From Gymnorhina tibicen (lineage: Eukaryota > Chordata > Aves > Passeriformes > Artamidae), in contig VXAZ01006320.1 of assembly GCA_013399875.1 (NCBI GenBank), positions 771,148-835,147 of the forward strand: a DNA stretch of 64,000 bases. Reading direction: 5' to 3'. The number at the start of each line of letters is the position of its first letter. Within the stretch, counting starts at the first letter, position 1. Under the pieces are notes generated by a model. The model did no database searches and had not been told where the DNA came from. It saw only the letters and a program-made list of their open reading frames with translations. A program made the translations under genes and the position numbers. This document shows positions 10,321 through 22,384 of the stretch, piece by piece.

Positions 10321-13300
10321 TCCACATAAGTCCTCCTTAAAAAAGTTTTGTTCATTTTCAGCACTGTCTGGGGACATCAAGATCCATATCTAGATTAACT
10401 ATGTTTTGCCTAAAAAACTTGCACTGGTTCTGTAGCTGGTGCCTGCTTGTGGCAGCAAGACTTTCCTTTGCTGCTGGGTGCCAACCCTGTCCTGCACCCC
10501 GAGCAGAGCCTGGCCAGCTGCCGGCCGCTGTGTACCTACGGACCCTCCACCCCGTCTTCCTATGGGCAGGGCAACTCTGGGATGGGGTACATTCAGCAGG
10601 GACTTGCATCACCAGAACACACCAGGAGAGACCAGTCATTCACCTCAAACCATCTGGGATGTGCTGAAAGCCACAGGCTACAGGACAGTTAAGGAGATAT
10701 GCAGATGTTTCTGGGACACGTTTTGTGGTAGTGCTTGATAACACACCTCTGCATAATGGAAGATGATGTTAGAAACAGGTGAAGGGAGACAGGCAAAGCT
10801 TTTGGGCTCAATTCCTGAGTGACAAATAGCAGAAGAAACATCTGCTGTGCTAGAGCTGTAAATACCTTGCACCTAAATGCACCTAAAAACTGAGTACCAC
10901 TTAAGATTCTTGGGATTGACCTTAATCTCTGGTTTCTATCACTGACAAAATTACAACAGAGCAAAATAAAACAGTACTTTTGGGTCCCCTCTCCTCTTCT
11001 TCCATCATCAGCTGCAGAGGCACAAGTAGCTCCCCAGAGGCTGGCACTCCTAACAGCACAGAAAATATATAAGCTTTATAAGCATGACAATCCCTCAGTG
11101 TTTCCTGCTGCTATTTCCACACTACTCCTAGGGTGTGCCTTGTACCAGTTAAAGTCCTGAATATCTCAGGCCTGTTTAACGTGCAGCAGAAATGCCTGAC
11201 TACAAAGTATTTACAGCAAGGGGGAAAAGCCAGCCCTGTGGTATGGCTGGTCATGGCAGAACCTGCTCCTGCCCCAAAATGGAGATAAGAGCAGTTCAGT
11301 GACTCAAGTGGAAACATGGAGCCCCATGCAACGCATCCCAAACACCAGCCACCCCTACATACAACTCCTTGTGGCCTTCCATCTCTCAGCTGGTGCCAGG
11401 CAGGCTCAGCTGAGGGCACTCTGCATCACATTTGCATGAGCACTTCTCTCTGCTTCCCCTTTGGGCTCCTCCCCACCTACCTCTCATCCCACCATCCTTC
11501 CCACCAGCTAAATGGCTTCACCCTGTCATTCCAGTCTGCAGTGATTGCATTTTCTTTCTCTCCTTTTGAAAAAGCTAAGGACAGAGCTGTGTTCCTTCCC
11601 TACTTTCCTCCCTTGCTTTGTGACTGTCCTGCAAGAAGGCAGTAGGATGCTGTACTTGAAGCAGGACAGTTAATGTTCCATTTATAATGGAAGGAGAGAT
11701 TTGTTGTAAAGGTCAGAGAAAGCAACAGCTCCAAGGAAAGAAATGCTCATTTTCTCTACCTCATTGCTGTTGTTTTTTGCAAATGTTTTCACAGGCAAGT
11801 TTCACTCTTTTCCCCCTCCCCCTTTTTCTTATCACCATTTAGCTTTTGTGATTTTGTTTTTCATTCTGTATTGATGCATAGGAGTTTTGTCTTTTCCTAC
11901 AAAAAAAGCTGGCAGAATCAACAGGGTTCTTTCTCTTCAGCATCAATCTGCTAACTCACTACAAGAAATTGAATGTAACACTGTGTTCACTTAAAGAAAA
12001 ACACCTCTCAAAGTATGTTTGTGTTCAAATAGATCAAAACAATCAGCACATTTTTCAGAACAATAAACTTTAAAAATCCTACTTTAGAAAGACTAAAGCA
12101 TTTCTTCTTTGTCTTTTTTAGTGCAAAGGAAAATTTCAACATAACAGAAAAAAAAAAAGGTTGAGTTTTTTTGACCCAACATAGAGCACAGGGTTTTGAG
12201 TTCTGAGTTTCTGTTGGAAGTCAAATGCCAACACCCAGCATTGCAATGTTGGGATTTCATGGTGGCCAAGCCGGGGGGGCAATTTATAAAGCTTTTTTGC
12301 AAGCACTCAAGGTCGACATGCTCTAGGTGTTCCCGTGTCGTGCAGTCTTGTACATGTTTGCTTTCATCGCGTCATCGTTTATACACTCTTCTCGTGAAAG
12401 AGGAGCACCTGAACTTCAGGCACCTGACATAAGCACTGCTAAGGTCTTCAAGTCTTCAGTAATACTGATGCCAAGGAAAGGACTGCGGTACTGCCAAACA
12501 CAGTGAAACTTGCTTGATTTGAGAGGCATTGGGGAAGACTTAACTTGTGTTGGTGTTACTGGGAGGCAGGACAAGAAACTGGAGGAGGGGGATGCAGAAG
12601 AGAAATCTTAAATGCTTGGCAATGCTGCTATGTTTCTGCCCTTTGGAAGGGACCTTCTATCAAGAACAGATTCGTTACAAAAGACAAAGGCTCAGTTGTT
12701 CCCATGTTAAAGCAGATAAACACCAAAACCACGAAGCATCATAGGTCAGACTCTCGGATCTCACTTCCAAGGACTGCTCAGGAAGTAGGTCCTGTACCAG
12801 GCCACACAGGCTTTTGGCTGCGTAGCTCAGTTTTCATTAGGTTCTAAGTTAAATTTGAATTTAAGTCAGTTTTTTCTCAAGCACCACATCATATTCCCCT
12901 TCAGAGTTTGGCAAGGATTGAAGAGGGCTTTTGAAAAATTTTGTTAGGTTTGCTTTTTTTCATTACAGAAACAAAATGAAGTAAAGCTCTCTTTTCCTAA
13001 AACTCTTTCCACAATGATTTATTCAATGATTTATTCTGAATGCATCCATTAAACTCTCAAGTCCACTAAAACCGAAAATAATAGAAAAAAGTTTCTGTCA
13101 GGAAAAACATACAGTGAAGATTAAGAGGCTAAGAATGAACCTGAAGAAAAAACAGAGGTATTAACACACTGAGACAAGTCTTCCGATACTGCAAAAACAG
13201 GGAGACAACGTGAGATCTCTGACCTAGTGTAGGGCCCCTAATCAAACAGGAGGCTGCAGGGAAAAAGCGAGGCTTCTTTAAGATACCCTTCACCACCAGG

Positions 13301-16300
13301 ACTCACTGGCACTAAAGCTAGCATGAGTTACACCAAGAATTCTGTCTGTCTGTCACACCATTTACACGTTGGTCTTGTGAAGCAGCCCGGTATTTCCTCC
13401 AGGAGAGGTGTGCAGATCCCACCACTGATTATTCAAATATCTCACAAGTACCATGCATCTTCATCGATGCTGCTGCACAGCCCTGCTATTAATAATTACC
13501 TCCTGCCTGCAGCAGCTGAGCCCCAGAGCTTCTCAACTGATAATGACCCACCTCCAAATTGCATCCATCTTTCAGGGTGCAGCAGAGCATCTGTTTAACA
13601 GTGTGCAGCATTCCTACAAAGCTGTTTACTACAGAAAGCAGAAAAAATACAGTACCTAGAAAAATACAGTACCTTTCTACTTCAGAAAAAATACAGTACC
13701 TAGAAAAAAAACCCACCCGAGAATCTTTTTTTTAGATCAGGTGAAAGTAATTACCCAAGTTTAAACTTAAGCAGGGTATTAGAGGTAATGACTGTTCCTG
13801 GAGAAAGAGCTTTTTAATATCCTCAGATGGCTGGGACTGTGGTTGTGTGTCATTCTTGCCAGGAAAGCAATACTCCACCATGCTGTGGAACCAGTTCAAG
13901 ACTGACTTGAGGAATCACACCTCCCGCTGACTCCCAAATGGTGCCTCCTGCAGCATTCTGGCTCTGCCTTGGAGATTGCTATCCAAAATCTGACCTGGCT
14001 TCACATTAGGAGCTTCAACAAGGTCACAGCATGAGGCAATTGGACTGCAGCTTGGAACATTATTATGCTGTACGACAGGTGAAAGAATTTTGCTCCAAAA
14101 TCTCCTAGTCAGGGTGGCAGGTTGAGCAGTTGCTTCCTGCTGCAAAAGGAGTCATAGGAGTAACGGACACCAGAGAAGGATCAGCTGAGGAAACCCCCTG
14201 AACCACAAAACTGCGATCCAAATTTTAAAGCTCTTATTGCTTACTGATATTTCACACAGCACAAGCAACTCCCTATTGACACCAGTGGCAAAGTAGGGAC
14301 ATTAGAAGAGTTAGTCTTTGATTTTGGGCTCAGCTGGACCTCTGCTCCAGAGAAGAGCTGAACTTGGCAGGCCAAAACACAAAGGTATTTACAGTCCAGA
14401 AGTGATTTCAATTAGAAACGTGATCCAGAATGACAAAATGTGAATTTTACCAGCGTAGCTGAATGTTCTGATACAGTGCCCCATTGTCCATGATCCCTTA
14501 AGTGATATGATCAGAGAGACAGGTGGAGTTCTCTAACCAGAACCTGAGCCATGGGGCTTGAGTGTTGACTTTTTAACAGATTTAATCTGGCTGTGGTCAA
14601 GCTTACTTGGTAGAAATTTCCTTCTAAAGTATAAAAATAGTGTTTTGCAAGGGGAAAGGAAAAAAAAATCTCCCAATCCTCCCTCTGCTTCTGTGCTTCA
14701 TTGCCCTGTCACCCAGCAGCTTCATCCAAAATTGTGTAAGTGTTCCTCAGCACCTGTCAAACTGATGCAACAGTCCTGCCATGTTTGGCAGTGCTGCAGT
14801 TCCTTCTTTTGCCTTCATGTCATGATAGGTTTGAAGAGAGTCCTTATCTTGGGTGGGCCCACTAGACATAACCACTAAATAAATACAGCACCATAACAGC
14901 AGTGTTTGTGTGACTCAGTTTCAAGAAAGGAAGAGGAAAGAACTAGCAATGATAGATTTGGGAGGGCAGGAAAGAGAAATTTTAAAAAGGGAAGCCTTAT
15001 TTTTATGCCTCCTTACTGCTCCTAACGTTGTCAGGTTTGTTTACGGATGGGTGTAGGGTTTGTCTTCTTGTTGTGGGTTTTAGGTTCAGTGGGCTTTGGT
15101 AAACCATCTGGGGGGCATGAAGAGGATATTCCAATGAACCTCCTGAAGCAGGTGCTGCTATGCAGCCGCACAGGCTTGAGCTGGGAGTCACCTCCCCCAG
15201 GCTTGAGGCACGTGAAAGATTTGGGTCCTGGGTGCTGAACTTTACAGCAAATACAAATCTGTCTTTGACTAAGAAGCCATTTCCCTGGAGAGGAAATAGG
15301 GTAGAAGAAACCTCACCAGCGCCAAAGGGCTAAAGCCCACCAAGCAGTAATTGTGCTCCTGTTCCTTTTCCTTGCATTGGTCTCTTTATTCAGCATTGCT
15401 GTCTTTCTAGTCCATAGTAGTTTTCAGATGTTAAAGACTGCTTTTTCCATTCTTTGCGGCTTCCCACCTATCCCTGTCAGAGGCCACACAAGTTCAAGCT
15501 GAGCTTAGAGGGATATACAACTCAAATATGTCTGAAGGCATATTTTTAATAAAAGGCCGTCTTGCCTTGCAGGACTGTGGTGATGACAATGAAAATACAA
15601 AAGGCAGATTATGGACCTTCTCATGGTTTTAAAAGGTGTGTATGCCCTTCTGCACAGGGGGTCTCCTCTCTGCAGGTTTCAGGGCGGTATCTTGTACCCC
15701 AGCACATCACCTGGTGAAGCATGTGGAAGTGAGCACCTTGCTCCTCCAGACAGCCAGTTTCCAAGGCTAAATTATCTTAGAGGGTACTCTGTCTCCAGTA
15801 GAAGTCCTAGATTAAAGGGGCAGAAAGAAAGGCAGAGTGGCTTTATCCTTTCTCTCTTCTCCCAGTGGCGTGATGTTTTCAGTGGCTGGAGCATCACTAA
15901 ATCCTAGGCTTGGTGCTTAGCTTAGCAGGCTTTTCTGACAAGTGCTTCAGTACAGAAAAAAAAAAGACACGTGGTGACAAAGCTTTGCAGCAAAGTAAAT
16001 GAAGATTAATTCAGAAACGTAGGGAGTGCTCGGGTAAGGTCACTCAGAAGAAATTGCATACAGTCTAGGCAAAATGCAGGGCAGTAACAGAGAGCTGGGT
16101 ATGAGCTCCTGTTGTTTGTTTCATTATTGGCTATAATTAAAACATAATTTTCAGAGTTTAAGTTGTCACCACCCCCTATTTTGAATGCACCTTTTTCTTC
16201 TCATAGTTTTTAATTTTTTTGAAGGTTTGTAGCTGGCCACTCTACCCTGGATCCCAGAGGGTATTCTGGAAGATTTGGCACTGATGTCCTGCAGGACACG

Positions 16301-16955
16301 TGCCTGGAGAAAAGACTGCAAATGACTGAGCCAGTCTGTCTCAGCAGATAACTGGAAGCCAGGAGCTTCAGCCAGCATACAGGCTCACAGCAGCTGCTGG
16401 AACCTCCTCGAGGACACAAGTGGGCTATGGATGCACCCTGACAAGGAAGGTTCTGATGTGTCTGTGTGACAAAGGTACCTGTAAAGGATGGGAAAGATTC
16501 TCAGTATTTAAGCTTCTCATCTGAGGAGGAAAAGAGAGCCTGTGGTGGGTGAGCAGATGTGTCAGCACTCTCCTAGTGCATCTGGTCTCTTTTCCATCCC
16601 TCCTCTTACATCTTGCAACAAAGAGCAGTCAGTGAAAATGTGATTATATAAATCGTCTAGTACTTTCCTTCAAGACACCGTGTGAACTTCCACTAAATTC
16701 CAAATCTACCTCTTAAGGTACATAAATGCTTCCCTTTTGTTACTGAAAAGAAAGCAGGCAGAAGAGGAGCAGGGTTTTTTAAAAGTGTCCCCTGGTTTGG
16801 GTTTTCCAATGCGTGAGCTTCTTAGAGACTGGTTTTCAGGAGTGTGTAATACTTTTAATTTCTAACACAGCCAACAGAATTACTGAAGCTCTAAGCCTCC
16901 AAGCTTCTGGCTCCCACTATCTCAAGTCAGCAGAGCCAAAGACCAGAGTTCACTT
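10321..16955. other. Intronic DNA, no assigned element apart from a short tandem repeat
   Basis: A long stretch with no repeat family that I can name. A GC-richer patch at 10.43-10.57 kb carries three overlapping open frames on the plus strand and one on the minus strand, none with a recognisable product. Polypyrimidine runs lie near 11.8 kb. A small three-copy repeat is at 13.64-13.70 kb. No coding exon is supported. Confidence 0.6.
13641..13701. repeat. Three-copy minisatellite-like repeat, unit GAAAAATACAGTACCT
   Basis: Near-identical copies lie at 13641-13657, 13659-13674 and 13685-13701. The first two are back to back; the third follows a 10-base spacer, and a partial fourth A-rich start follows it. 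The unit contains GGTACTGTATTTTTC on the minus strand. It is probably a local duplication by slippage. Confidence 0.85.
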
Positions 16956-16990
16956 AAAAAAAACAAAACAAAACAAAACAAAACAAACAA
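16956..16990. repeat. (CAAAA)n microsatellite
   Basis: An A-run followed by four to five repeats of CAAAA, then shorter CAAA units. It could be the decayed tail of a retroposon inserted on the plus strand, but no body is recognisable upstream. Confidence 0.9.
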
Positions 16991-17224
16991 CATTACCCAG
17001 CAATGACACAGTGAGTTACTGCTAGGGCTGCATTAAGATCCGGGTGTTCCTGACACCCAGTACATGTTCACTAAAGGCCTCAGTTTTCTGGCTAGTTGAC
17101 AGATTGCACCATGCCAGGGAAAGGAGCCAACATGACTCATGCTCAATCACTGCCGATGTCGACAGTGCTGAGTGCTGTTTTAGGGGGAGGTTAAATGCTG
17201 TGAATGTGCTAAGCATTAACAATA

Positions 17225-17535
17225 TTAAAATATTATTAGTATTATTTATGAGGTATCTCCACGTGTCCTGGATGATGCTAGCCAAGATCAAATTATGCAA
17301 AATGTTACATAAACATGCGGTAGAACATGCTGCCTGCTCCAAAGGGTTTTTAATCTAACTGAACAGGACAGGCTAACGATGCATTATGATCTCTGCTTTG
17401 CACACAAGAAGCACAGAGAAGTGAATGCATTTACCCAAGGGCAGACAGGAGACATGGGGCACAGCTGGGAACTGAGAAAGAGTCTCCCAAATTGTTCTCC
17501 AGCACCTCTGACCTAAGATCATTCTCTATCTCCAC
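17225..17535 (-). repeat. Ancient amniote MIR-type SINE, antisense copy
   Basis: On the plus strand the segment contains 'tgcctgctccaaagggttttt' then 'aatctaactgaacaggacag', followed by 'aagcacagagaagtgaatg', 'ttacccaagggcagacagg' and 'cacagctgggaactgag'. These are, in order, the landmarks of old amniote MIR-like elements (the type catalogued as MIR1_Amn) read in reverse: the 'cctcagtttcc' core and the 'gtgaccttgggcaagt' region. The copy is strongly diverged, as expected for an element predating birds. Family name is from memory. Confidence 0.6.
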
Positions 17536-18647
17536 TGCTACTGCATTTGATGAGGACAGTGCTCACAGGGAAAATGATTTTCCCAAAAATCTTTCCTCGG
17601 AACAATGGGATAAGTGTCCAAGTTCCACTTGTAGAGGCAACTAATGTACTGCCTTATGATAATATAGATTATCATAAATGCTGGGCTCCCTGCATCCAGA
17701 GAGGTTTCTGGCTGTTCAGGCGTGCAGTGGATGAAGAGGCAAGAGCCAGAAGACATACGCTCTCTACCTCCATCTTCCACTGATACGTTCACCAGGACCT
17801 CAAGATAAAACTCAGCCCATGGTTGTGATAGTGTAACACTAAAACCAGCTTAACACCCCCACATCTCTCTCTTTTCCAATCTGCCAAAGAATTTGATACC
17901 TTCCAAGGGCACTCCAGGTTCCTGTAATAGAAGCACACTATATAAGCACAAGTTACCAACACATTTGACTGCAGAACAACCATCTCTGAAAAAGGCAGCT
18001 CCTACACAGCATGTTGCTAATAGGGCAGGCTAGCTAAAGCCTCCATCAATCAGTACAGCATAGCTCTACTGCCTCTTTGATGTCTTTCTGCCTGTTGTAT
18101 TCATCGCCTCTATTCAGATTTAGGACTGGTGCCACATTTGTATTCCTGTGACCTATTTGTTTTCATATAGATTCAACTTCACACTCTATTTATTCTAGAG
18201 TTTTTGACAGCCTCTGGAAATACATGTTTCTTCCTCTTGTTTACAGTCTAACTTATTTTTCCCTGTACTGTTTCCAGTCAGAAATTTTCACTGTGCATTA
18301 ATCTCACTTCATTTTGGACACACCAGTGATAGCCTAGACCATTACCCCATCCTTCCTTTCTAGCCATGCCAAGTATTTCCTTTTTTCTTTTCAGAGTCTC
18401 TTATGAGCCTTTTGGTTTTAACAACCATCCCCCATTCTGTCTGACTCTGTAGGAGCTGCTTCTTTATTGGATTACTCTTCATTACCTCACAGACATCCAT
18501 CTCCTGTCACATTAATTTCGGAGCACCAAGGGATCATGTGCACTTCCCCTGTCCCATGCAGGTTCCATTACCTTCACTAGTCACCTGCTCTCACGTTCCT
18601 GCCTCCTCTCCATAGTGCACACTCATTCAATGCTGCCACTGCAAAGG
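17536..18647. other. Intronic DNA with a short perfect hairpin, otherwise unassigned
   Basis: It holds a 10-base perfect inverted repeat at 17654-17677, listed separately. The interval 18.06-18.45 kb is pyrimidine-rich and may be an antisense old CR1, but the match is too weak to call. Confidence 0.5.
17654..17677. other. Perfect inverted repeat, 10-bp arms, 4-base loop
   Basis: TTATGATAAT (17654-17663), loop ATAG, ATTATCATAA (17668-17677). The arms are exact reverse complements. It could form a small hairpin or cruciform, or be a dimeric AT-rich binding site. It is too short for a microRNA precursor, and pairing does not extend beyond the arms. Confidence 0.9.
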
Positions 18648-18722
18648 TGTCCCTGCCCAAGGCAGGGGGGTTGCAACAAGATGATCTTTAAGGTCCCTTC
18701 CAACACACACCGTTCTGTGATA
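18648..18722 (+). repeat. CR1 3' terminus, plus strand
   Basis: The phrase 'cctgcccaaggcagggggg' then 'ttgcaacaagatgatcttt' and 'aaggtcccttccaacac...ttctgtga' is the diagnostic avian CR1 3' end in sense orientation. Only about 75 bp remain. Confidence 0.9.
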
Positions 18723-21700
18723 CTTAACTACATCACTTCCACAGAACACTTCCAACACTTCCCTTTCAATTTTCACAATCAAGTGACTTTACCACGAGGA
18801 TGGAATAAAGATGATTGTTTAGCTGGGACATAGCTAGTACAAAACATTGGTGAGCAGAGTACAAAACCCAGCCATCTTCCCCTAACCACAGGGCAGGGGC
18901 TCCCATAGAGTCTCAGCAGCCTGCGAAGGCCCACTGCAGGGAAGGCTGCATCATGATGCAGACATTTCAGCCCTTGGATCAGCACATGGCCAAGGCAAAG
19001 AGAGTCACAAAATTATTGGTAACCTGCCCAGCTCAGCAAGATGAGACATTGTCGATGAGGAGCACCAGTGACCAGATATATGTGATAAATTAGTTCTTAG
19101 TGGATTAGGATGGCTGCTTCATACCCTGTACAGCCCTGCCAAAGGACCCATCAGGAGCAGTGGATTAATGTGCTGTTTGCTGAGGTGATATACCATCTAC
19201 TACTAGGCTCAGGATACCTGCATCTGGAAGACCCATCAACTTTTGCAAATTTACTTTTCAAACCCTACGTGCAGTATTCTTTTTCAAACACATCTAGCAG
19301 TGACTTAACAAAACTCGTCTTCTCTACACAGTCTTTTTGTTCATCTGAGAATGATTCTTCCAGCCCAGATACAATCAGACATGGAGTCAGAGGTGTAGTA
19401 GGAAAAACTACCACAGAAGATGTAGGCTCCTTACTCATAATCTACACTTATATTTCAAGACTTACTTCCTACAGATTCTTATATGCCTGACACTGACCTG
19501 TGCCCCGAGCACTCATCCATTTCGCTGCCAGGATGGACAGTGCTTCAAGTGCTCATCCCCATGGGATGCTGTGCTGTGCAGGAAGCACGTTTGGTTTGGT
19601 CTGAGCCAGGTAAGGGTCAAAAATATTTTCCCTCAAGCAGCTGTAGTCACCATTTATCAGCGAGGAGAAGAAGGGACAGCCCTGTCATAAGACCTCTTTG
19701 GAAAAGGAGAAACCCCCTCTGCACCACTGTTTTTTTTCTGGAAGAGGAGCTGCCATACCTGTTCCTCTGGCAGGAGGCTGAGGCAGGAGGCGTCAGCACC
19801 TGCACAGCATGTACAGCACAGCCTCCTCTCAGGCACGCTTGGAGCGCCCACTTAACTTCACTGCGTTTAAACAGCTTTCAGATTATTTATGACAGCGAGT
19901 GGAAGGAAAAGAAAAACCAGAGCATAGGTCAGGATAGTAAAGACAGACTTGGCACACCGGGAGGAGACAGCCACTGTGCACCTGCGGTAAATCTTGAAGA
20001 GCGGCCGCAAAAGAGCTCCCATCTTTCACAGAAAGAACAGCCTGTCCCTAAAGCCAACTCTACTCCCCACCCCTCTGCCATCAGGGAGGATGACAAATCC
20101 CCAGCCAACAGCAAGATGGCTGAGGTTCTGCAGCCCCATGGGCACCTTTGCCAGGCAGTGCTGGGGGCCAGGGCAGTCACAGTGTGCCAGGTCTGGAGCC
20201 AGACACCCACTCAAACCCCTGCCTGCTGCACCAGGCTGATAAAGCAATTTTCCCCACACCACTCTCCCTCACCCTGCACTCTTCCCACCCACCTGCCACT
20301 AAAGTTGGGGAGGAGGGTACAAAGGAAAATCAAATTTGTGCACTAATATTTTGTGCACAGTGACCCGTATTATAATTTTTTCTTTGTTTAAGTTTAGCTT
20401 CATTTCTCCAAGATAATTAGTTTTAGCAACGCTTCAAAAAAACTTTTCAGCCTCACAGAGCCATAAGTTTCCAAATGACAGTGGTCACATCAGGCTGCGC
20501 TGTCATGTATAAAGCTTTTAGTGGTCCTGTCTCTCTCCATGCTTTAAGATCATTTCCACAAAGACTCCGTATACACGCCTGATCCTTTCCTCTCCTGTTA
20601 GTAGTCACAACTTTCCTCTCACACTCTTCCTTTCAGCTTCCCAGATGCTGCCTGACAGGATTTGGTTTGAAGGGGGATAAAAAAGAAACGATAGACTAAT
20701 GTTGGCCCCATTACTGGCTGCTGCATTACAGCTTTTCAAAGCAAGTATGCCTATGCGTATGTAACACACATGAGGATATAGGCCACATACACAGGACAAG
20801 CATCAGCTGATACAGGTCTTTCACTGGGAAGGCACGAACATTCAGGTGATTTGATGGTCTGCCAAGTGATTTGTTTCTTTACGTAGAATGCCCAGACTTC
20901 TTGATAATACATTTGATGCACTTATTTTTAAACAGTCAAAGTCCTCTGTTTTAAACCATCCACACCTATTTGAAAACAATCTCTCTTGAGAAGGCCTTTT
21001 CTTCCCATGTTTGAGAACTCCCCTACTTTTTCAGTTAACCTTAATTTAAAAGAAACAGAGAAATAAGAAATCATTATTCTCTCTCCTCATTGCACTGAAA
21101 AGAAGGAATTGCTGTGATCCTTTAGCACCTTCTCCTGTAACTACCACCATCAAGGTCCAAAACAAAGCCACTGAAGCCAGCAAAGCCCTCCATCCTCACA
21201 GACAGGGTCCTGAGTAAAGCAGCCACCTGTCAGTCCACAGCACAGAGAACTTCTCCAAACACAGGTAGGACTCTGACAACTTGAGTCAGGGTTAGACAAC
21301 CATCTCCCCTTCCGAGACCCCATCAAATCGTGGCTACCTCACATCTGATCTCAATAACACCTAAATTGGGAATCCATGCTTATTTTCTTACATATTACAT
21401 CAAGAGGGAGGAGCATGGATATGCATGTACAGGTTTGTCTGCTTTTTTGGGGGGCAAGAGTAACACTAAAATTCCCTTTTCACCCAGACTGTGACCACTC
21501 TGGGTGAAGTTTTTGCTTCTCATTTCTCACGCCAGAGCTCACTGACAGGTCCAGCAGCAAGCTGGTGAGACACAGCACAAGACTGGGATAAAGTAACCAA
21601 GGCAGAGGAGAGCAGGAACCCATGAAACACATGGCATTCCTATAGAAAAACAACCTGTTTTGTACCTGATCCAGGGGGAATCACCCTTCCATAGGAAGGA

Positions 21701-22250
21701 GCCTCCCACATTCTAGAAATTCTCCTGCTTCTCTTCTAGTGATGCAGTGGCTAAAAAAAGTAAAAAAAAAAAAGCAGTTTAGCATTGGTGAAGTTGATCA
21801 TGGGCTGTCTTTTAGAAACAGAGATGGTTCTTTCCAGCCCTAGCAGATGGAAGCTAATGGCACATTATGCACCTAACCCTGGCAGGGACAGAAAAACAGC
21901 TGCAGGAAAACAGATCTGAATTCCCCAAGCCCTTCACAATGCAGCCACTTTCTAATGTGCTTTAGAGCATGTAGTGGTGTAATGGAAATATTTTATTAAC
22001 ACAGAACCTGCATAACTCAGTTGTAAGTTTTAACCCAGTACAAATCACATCAGTAAAGCCTGTCTGCCTAATCCCCATTCTACAGCTGGAATAGCAGAGG
22101 ATGATGGCTCAGCTGAAGGAAATACAAACTGGGACAGCTCCAGTGCTTACCACGCAAAGGCTTTTTAGAAGGGTCCTCTATTTGTACATTGAGCAGGAGT
22201 AGCCTGTAACTCCATCAGTCTGTGGAGCTCTGCACCCATTTAACATATCA
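18723..22250. other. Intronic DNA containing an unusually long open frame
   Basis: No repeat family is recognised. The 864-bp open frame at 19483-20346 is described separately. A polyA-rich stretch sits at about 21.75-21.77 kb. A MIR-like phrase near 22.06-22.11 kb is too weak to call. Confidence 0.5.
19483..20346 (+). other. Longest open frame in the window (287 codons), coding status unproven
   Basis: An ATG-to-stop frame on the strand opposite to CACNA1I. I recognise no domain. Visible features are a basic stretch (ARRRRD...LWKRRNP, about residues 60-76), a serine/proline/histidine-rich C-terminal half and scattered cysteines. There is no convincing signal peptide or transmembrane segment. 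The start context (TTATATGC) is weak. GC content rises locally, which lowers stop-codon frequency, so chance remains the leading explanation. Alternatively it could be part of an antisense transcript exon. Confidence 0.15.
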
Positions 22251-22384
22251 ACATAGAATCATATCTTAGTTGATTGGTTAGTTTAGAAGGGACCTTAAAA
22301 TCCTCTAGTTCCAACCGCTGTGGGCAGGGATACCACCCAGTAGATCAGGTTGCTCAGGGACTCATCCAATCTGGCCTTAGACCA
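22251..22384 (-). repeat. CR1 3' fragment, minus strand
   Basis: It opens 'catagaatcatatcttagttg', then 'agaagggaccttaaaatcc', 'ctagttccaaccgctgtgggcaggg', and 'cacccagtagatcaggttgctcaggg', the reverse complement of a CR1 terminus. About 135 bp are recognisable. Confidence 0.88.

Noticed and set aside
15003..15191. Minus-strand frame near an ATATCCTC match, considered as missing exon 1
   Set aside because: The upstream translation shows no similarity to the calcium-channel N terminus and does not end with the expected Asn-Pro codons.
18060..18450. Possible antisense ancient CR1
   Set aside because: Pyrimidine-rich with one or two suggestive phrases only; insufficient for a call.
22050..22130. 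Possible MIR core ('ccccattctacagctggaa')
   Set aside because: Only one landmark phrase fits; the neighbouring phrases expected in MIR are missing.
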